From the NCBI RefSeq assembly GCF_014779765.1, contig NZ_JACXZA010000007.1, forward strand, positions 62,001 through 126,000: a DNA stretch of 64,000 bases, given 5' to 3'. This stretch comes from Paenibacillus terricola (GTDB lineage: Bacteria; Bacillota; Bacilli; Paenibacillales; Paenibacillaceae). The notes under the pieces are model-generated. The model did not search any database. It had not been told where the DNA came from and worked only from the letters and a program-made list of their open reading frames with translations. The position numbers and the translations under genes were made by a program. Below, piece after piece: positions 60,653 through 64,000 of the stretch (within the stretch, counting starts at the first letter, position 1; every line of letters starts with the position of its first letter).

Positions 60653-60982
60653 ATGAGTCGTTTCGACGATATCATGAACCGTTTCAAGACTGTTCCAGGC
60701 GTTAGGGAATACTTGGAGAGCTTTGAAATTCAAATAGGGAAACAGATATTTACTCGCCGGATTCAGCTAGGCTGGTCCCAGCAGCAGCTAGTTGAAAGAT
60801 GTCGACAACGCGGGTATCCCATTACTCAGCCAATGTTATCCAATATTGAGTCCGGGAAGAAGAATATAGAGTCGAATACGTATCATATTGTTCTAGAAGT
60901 ACTAGGCGGAGCTGAGAGCATACAGATCAAGTTCGGTCCTGTTCCTGATGAAAAAAAGATGACAGCAGCGCTGACTGAATAG
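60653..60982 (+). CDS. XRE-type HTH protein
   Basis: A 109-residue protein. It has a lambda-repressor-type HTH (FTRRIQLGWSQQQLVERCRQ, then ITQPMLSNIESGKKNIESNT) in its middle and a short C-terminal strand region ending KFGPVPDEKK. The ATG at 60653 is eight bases after AAGGAGG. It probably binds the palindrome before its partner gene and represses both. It could be an antitoxin or a small phage-type regulator. A strong terminator follows. Confidence 0.8.
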   Translation: MSRFDDIMNRFKTVPGVREYLESFEIQIGKQIFTRRIQLGWSQQQLVERCRQRGYPITQPMLSNIESGKKNIESNTYHIVLEVLGGAESIQIKFGPVPDEKKMTAALTE

Positions 60983-61003
60983 TTAACGCTACAAACCTAA
61001 CCT

Positions 61004-61032
61004 AAACCCACCCTTTTCAATAGGGTGGGTTT
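61004..61032 (+). terminator. Terminator of the HTH gene pair
   Basis: AAACCCACCCT (61004-61014) pairs with AGGGTGGGTTT (61022-61032), then ATTTG. Confidence 0.85.
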
Positions 61033-61142
61033 ATTTGTGCTGATGTCATCCACGCATATTCCAGCCATTAAATGGGCAAAAAATGGTGATGGATTTATTC
61101 CGATCCGCGGCTGGCGGAACTAAAGGAAGGGCGGGGATCTCC

Positions 61143-62507
61143 ATGTGGCGGAACGTTCAAGGATGGATTGAGCAGCGGTCGCCCGCCCAGGTGATTGCCG
61201 GCTACTACTTGTTAGCTGTGTTGATAGGGATACTCGTATTCAGTATTCCAGCGGTGCATCGTCCTGGGCACGAGGTGTCGTTCTTCGATACGGTCTTCAT
61301 GGCTGTCAGCGTCGTCAGCGACACAGGTCTTGCCGTATTCAATATGGCGGAAACGTACAGCGTATTCGGCTACTTCATGATCATGCTCATGCTGCAGTTC
61401 GCAGGTATCGGAATAATGGCGATGAGCACCTTCATCTGGATTCTGTTCAGACGGCGAATCGGACTGCGCGAACGCCGCCTCATTATGGTCGATAACAATC
61501 AACTCGCCTTATCCGGCATTGTGAAGCTGATGAGAGAAACAATCAAGATCGTACTGCTGACGGAACTAATTGGAGCGCTCATCTTCGGCTTTCGCTTCCT
61601 GCGCTATTACCCGACGTGGGAGGAGGCGTTCCTTCAAGGATTGTTCGCTTCAGTCAGCGCGACAACCAATGCTGGAATGGACATTACCGGTACTTCATTA
61701 GCTCCTTACGCCAATGACTATTTCGTGCAATTCATTACGGTTATCCTAATTGTTTTTGGTGCAATCGGATTTCCGGTCCTGATTGAAGTGAAAGCTTTCT
61801 TGTCGAGAAGGCAGCTCCAACTGGAGCGCAGCTTCCGCTTCTCGCTCTTCGCGAAGATCACCTCCGCCACCTACTTCATCCTGCTTATTATCGGGACGAT
61901 TCTGATCTGGCTGATGGAGAGGAATCATTTTATGAAGGACATGTCGTGGCATAAAAGCTTCTTCTACGCTTTGTTCCAATCGACCACAACAAGAAGCGCC
62001 GGGCTAACGACGATGGATATTAACGACTTCACGCTGCCGACGCTGCTGCTGATGAGCGTGTATATGTTCATCGGCGGATCGCCGAATTCGGTTGGCGGGG
62101 GGATTCGGACAACGACGTTCGCGCTGAACATGCTGTTCATTTTCAATTTTGCCAAGGGGATTCGGGAGATTAAGGTGTTCAAACGCCAATTGCATCAGGA
62201 CGACATTATGAAGTCATTGGCGATCACCGTATTCGCCATTCTAATGTGTACCGCATCTGTTATCGCGATCAGCGTGTCCGATCGGTCTATTCCGCTCATG
62301 TCGATTATATTCGAGGTGTGCTCTGCTTTCGGTACAGTCGGCATGTCAACGGGCATTACACCCAACCTGAATGCGTTCGCCAAATGCGACCTCATGGTGC
62401 TCATGTTCGTCGGCCGCATCGGGTTAACCTCGGTTCTGCTCATTATGGGCGGCAATAAGAGAGAACCCAAGATCCGTTATCCGGTTGAGCGGGTCATTAA
62501 CGGGTAA
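61143..62507 (+). CDS. Trk/Ktr potassium transporter membrane subunit
   Basis: About 454 residues, with four repeated M1-P-M2 pore units. Filter-like segments are visible as SVVSDTGLAVF, SVSATTNAGMDITG, STTTRSAGLTTMDI and SAFGTVGMSTGIT. It moves potassium, probably with a KtrA/KtrC-type regulatory subunit coded elsewhere. The ATG at 61143 follows GGGG; a longer frame to 61083 has no ribosome site and adds a hydrophilic tail. Monocistronic. Confidence 0.88.
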   Translation: MWRNVQGWIEQRSPAQVIAGYYLLAVLIGILVFSIPAVHRPGHEVSFFDTVFMAVSVVSDTGLAVFNMAETYSVFGYFMIMLMLQFAGIGIMAMSTFIWILFRRRIGLRERRLIMVDNNQLALSGIVKLMRETIKIVLLTELIGALIFGFRFLRYYPTWEEAFLQGLFASVSATTNAGMDITGTSLAPYANDYFVQFITVILIVFGAIGFPVLIEVKAFLSRRQLQLERSFRFSLFAKITSATYFILLIIGTILIWLMERNHFMKDMSWHKSFFYALFQSTTTRSAGLTTMDINDFTLPTLLLMSVYMFIGGSPNSVGGGIRTTTFALNMLFIFNFAKGIREIKVFKRQLHQDDIMKSLAITVFAILMCTASVIAISVSDRSIPLMSIIFEVCSAFGTVGMSTGITPNLNAFAKCDLMVLMFVGRIGLTSVLLIMGGNKREPKIRYPVERVING

Positions 62508-62526
62508 TACCCCGACAACCAGAAAA

Positions 62527-62554
62527 CACCATGCGGCGCATTCGTCGCATGGTG
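62527..62554 (+). terminator. Terminator of the potassium transporter gene
   Basis: CACCATGCG pairs with CGCATGGTG around GCGCATTCGT, followed by CTTTGTT. Confidence 0.75.
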
Positions 62555-62578
62555 CTTTGTTATGCCTTAGGCTAAAGG

Positions 62579-62884
62579 TTATTCCTCATCTTCGTCAATA
62601 AGGGACAGCGAGTTTGGACTTCCGAACCGCTTAAGCGATCTGGCGCGAGCTCGCTCCTGCTCTACTTCCCGGTTGCGCGGCTGCGCATTCGTAACGAGGT
62701 TATCGAGCAGCTTCTGTGCGGCTGCTGCAACCTCCTCGACAGCTTGCTGGAACACTTCTTCATTCGCTTTGGACGGCGTATTGAAGCCCGATAGCTTACG
62801 CACGAACTGCACAGCGGCAGCGGTAACCTCGTAATCGGTAGCTGGCGGACTGAAATTAAATAATGTTCGGATATTTCGGCACAT
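62579..62884 (-). CDS. DUF2277 family protein
   Basis: A 101-residue protein that starts MCRNIRTLFNFSPPATDYE and contains RKLSGFNTPSKANEEVF, the conserved core of DUF2277. Function unknown; the family is small and cytoplasmic. The C-terminus is charged and ends in acidic DEDEE. Monocistronic. Confidence 0.9.
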   Translation of the reverse strand: MCRNIRTLFNFSPPATDYEVTAAAVQFVRKLSGFNTPSKANEEVFQQAVEEVAAAAQKLLDNLVTNAQPRNREVEQERARARSLKRFGSPNSLSLIDEDEE

Positions 62885-63038
62885 GCTGCGCTTCCTCTCC
62901 TTGTCACGACATAATCACCCAATATTTGTTACTATAGCATACGTCTTCATGATGATCCACACATGGTGATAGACCGCTAGAGCGCCATATTGAAGCGTCG
63001 TAGAGTTCGATAGAAGCAGCAACCGCCAGACTAGTTCA

Positions 63039-63878
63039 TTAAGGCAGCCACCCCGTAATCTGAAGTATCGCCAGCAGCACTTCAATCACGATAAGGATCA
63101 CGATAATCCATTCTACGAATAGCCCGCGAATGGAATGGCTGATCGTCGAGAAACCCTCCATGATCCGGTACAGCACTTCCGTCTTGCTCTTCAGAATCGT
63201 AAACCGGTCACTCAATTCGAAGAACTCCGACATCCGATCATAGAATTCGCCCGCGCTACTGATTGTCCATGTAATGTCAGGTTTATCAAGAATCATGATA
63301 TAAGAGATCGTATTAGACTCATGACGCATGATGCTGGCTGTCTGACGCGCTAGCTCTTTGTTGCCGATCCGCATTCGCCCCGATTCGAGACGGTCGATCA
63401 GAAGCTCGAGCCGATCATGGATTTTGCCCGATTGCTCTTCAATCTTTTCAAGCGCTACCGACTTCGCTAATACGGTCGAGATCAGCTCCGGATAGAACGA
63501 TTCGTATTCGGATACGACTACATATTCATCGGTCAACTGAAACTCTGCTTTCTTGTCGGTATGCAAGCTGTAATCATCGGTGTACTGGTGGGCGTTTATA
63601 AGGTCAATGCCAGGCTCGAAGGTGTGAACAAAACGCAGAAACGCAGAAATCTCATCCGCATGGCCTTGGTTAATGAATACTACGCTGCCGAACGAGAAGA
63701 CGAGCACCTGCTGTGACTTGTCAACTTCCTTGTGCAAAATCGACTTCAGCGTGTCGCCTCTCAGAATAAGCGGTTCTTCCCAAGTAAATTTCTTCGGTAT
63801 CCCGCAGTGCGTCGCTATTTTGTTCAGGTCAATTTCATTCGCTATGGCAAAAGCTTTAAACGTAAGCTCCTTCATCAT
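63039..63878 (-). CDS. RMD1/DUF155-family protein with C-terminal membrane helix
   Basis: A 279-residue protein of the DUF155 family (yeast RMD1-like). Core blocks are VLVFSFGSVVFINQG, QLTDEYVVVSEYESFYPEL and the DRLELLIDRLESGRM coiled region; a membrane helix IIVILIVIEVLLAILQ ends the protein. Role in bacteria is unknown. The first of two adjacent ATGs (63878) is six bases after GAGGAG. The last 120 bases of the window hold only its promoter region (TATAAT at 63903-63898 on the minus strand). Confidence 0.87.
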   Translation of the reverse strand: MMKELTFKAFAIANEIDLNKIATHCGIPKKFTWEEPLILRGDTLKSILHKEVDKSQQVLVFSFGSVVFINQGHADEISAFLRFVHTFEPGIDLINAHQYTDDYSLHTDKKAEFQLTDEYVVVSEYESFYPELISTVLAKSVALEKIEEQSGKIHDRLELLIDRLESGRMRIGNKELARQTASIMRHESNTISYIMILDKPDITWTISSAGEFYDRMSEFFELSDRFTILKSKTEVLYRIMEGFSTISHSIRGLFVEWIIVILIVIEVLLAILQITGWLP

Positions 63879-64000
63879 TGCCGCTCCTCTCGAAGCCATT
63901 ATAATGCCGAACTGTAAAGGCCGATGTCGTGATTCGTTTTCAATTCGTTAACTTTTCCATTCTATGTACAAGCTATATGCGGACGATCATTAGAAAATGC

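Overview
The window looks like a chromosomal segment of a spore-forming Paenibacillus-like Firmicute. Supporting signs are strong AGGAGG-type ribosome sites with frequent TTG/GTG starts, Spo0M and a YheC/YheD-type ATP-grasp protein, an SLH-domain surface protein, a TagO-type transferase, binding-protein-dependent sugar-type permeases without their own ATPase, and an ECF41 sigma factor. I see no rRNA, tRNA, CRISPR array, transposase or prophage structural genes. This is ordinary chromosome with several regulatory and remnant features.

Layout. 1-12 kb: the 3' part of an ABC exporter, a CuA-type cupredoxin lipoprotein, a PhyH-HEAT oxygenase tail to tail with an AraC regulator, an EamA exporter, a secreted RCC1-repeat protein, a 14-TM drug-type MFS pump, glutamate racemase, and two coupled or split envelope genes. 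12-18.7 kb: an NAD(P)-binding oxidoreductase, exonuclease III, a GNAT acetyltransferase behind a structured leader, a lipoprotein, a DUF2306 protein with a 57-residue partner, and an AraC/SRPBCC pair. 18.7-26.7 kb: a GntR/FCD regulator, an XRE regulator flanked by two copies of a 136-bp palindromic repeat, and a five-gene operon (metallophosphoesterase, tyrosine-type phosphatase, solute-binding lipoprotein, two permeases). 26.7-32.5 kb: a DUF2071 protein, a dihydroorotate-dehydrogenase-like domain fused to a duplicated membrane module, a GNAT protein, a relic of an HD phosphohydrolase, and an ECF41 sigma factor with its likely CMD-family target. 32.5-40.7 kb: an FtsH-like membrane protease, a Fur-controlled siderophore importer, an AAC(3)-family acetyltransferase with a leader terminator, a fatty-acid-hydroxylase-type protein and an ankyrin protein. 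40.9-52 kb: an SLH protein, chorismate synthase with a divergent LysR gene, TagO, a 5'-nucleotidase and a phosphonate-type ABC importer behind a possible PhoP box. 52-64 kb: a secreted tyrosine-type phosphatase, GNAT and nucleotidase genes, a decayed siderophore-binding-protein gene sharing a perfect Fur box with a ferredoxin-NADP reductase, tandem repeats, an AAA ATPase, Spo0M, an AT-rich two-gene island with an HTH protein, a Trk/Ktr potassium transporter, DUF2277 and DUF155 proteins.

Themes. Nutrient capture is prominent: iron (Fur boxes at 37933 and 55043) and phosphorus (phosphonate importer, 5'-nucleotidase, phosphoesterase/phosphatase operon). So is small-molecule resistance or modification (several acetyltransferases, two efflux pumps). 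The most interesting items are two acetyltransferase leaders that look like attenuators (13761-13996 and 38887-39021), the DHODH-membrane fusion with an internal duplication (28253-30217), and an SD-hairpin-ATG arrangement before the 60.1-61.0 kb gene pair. All functions are inferred by reading the sequence; no database search was run.
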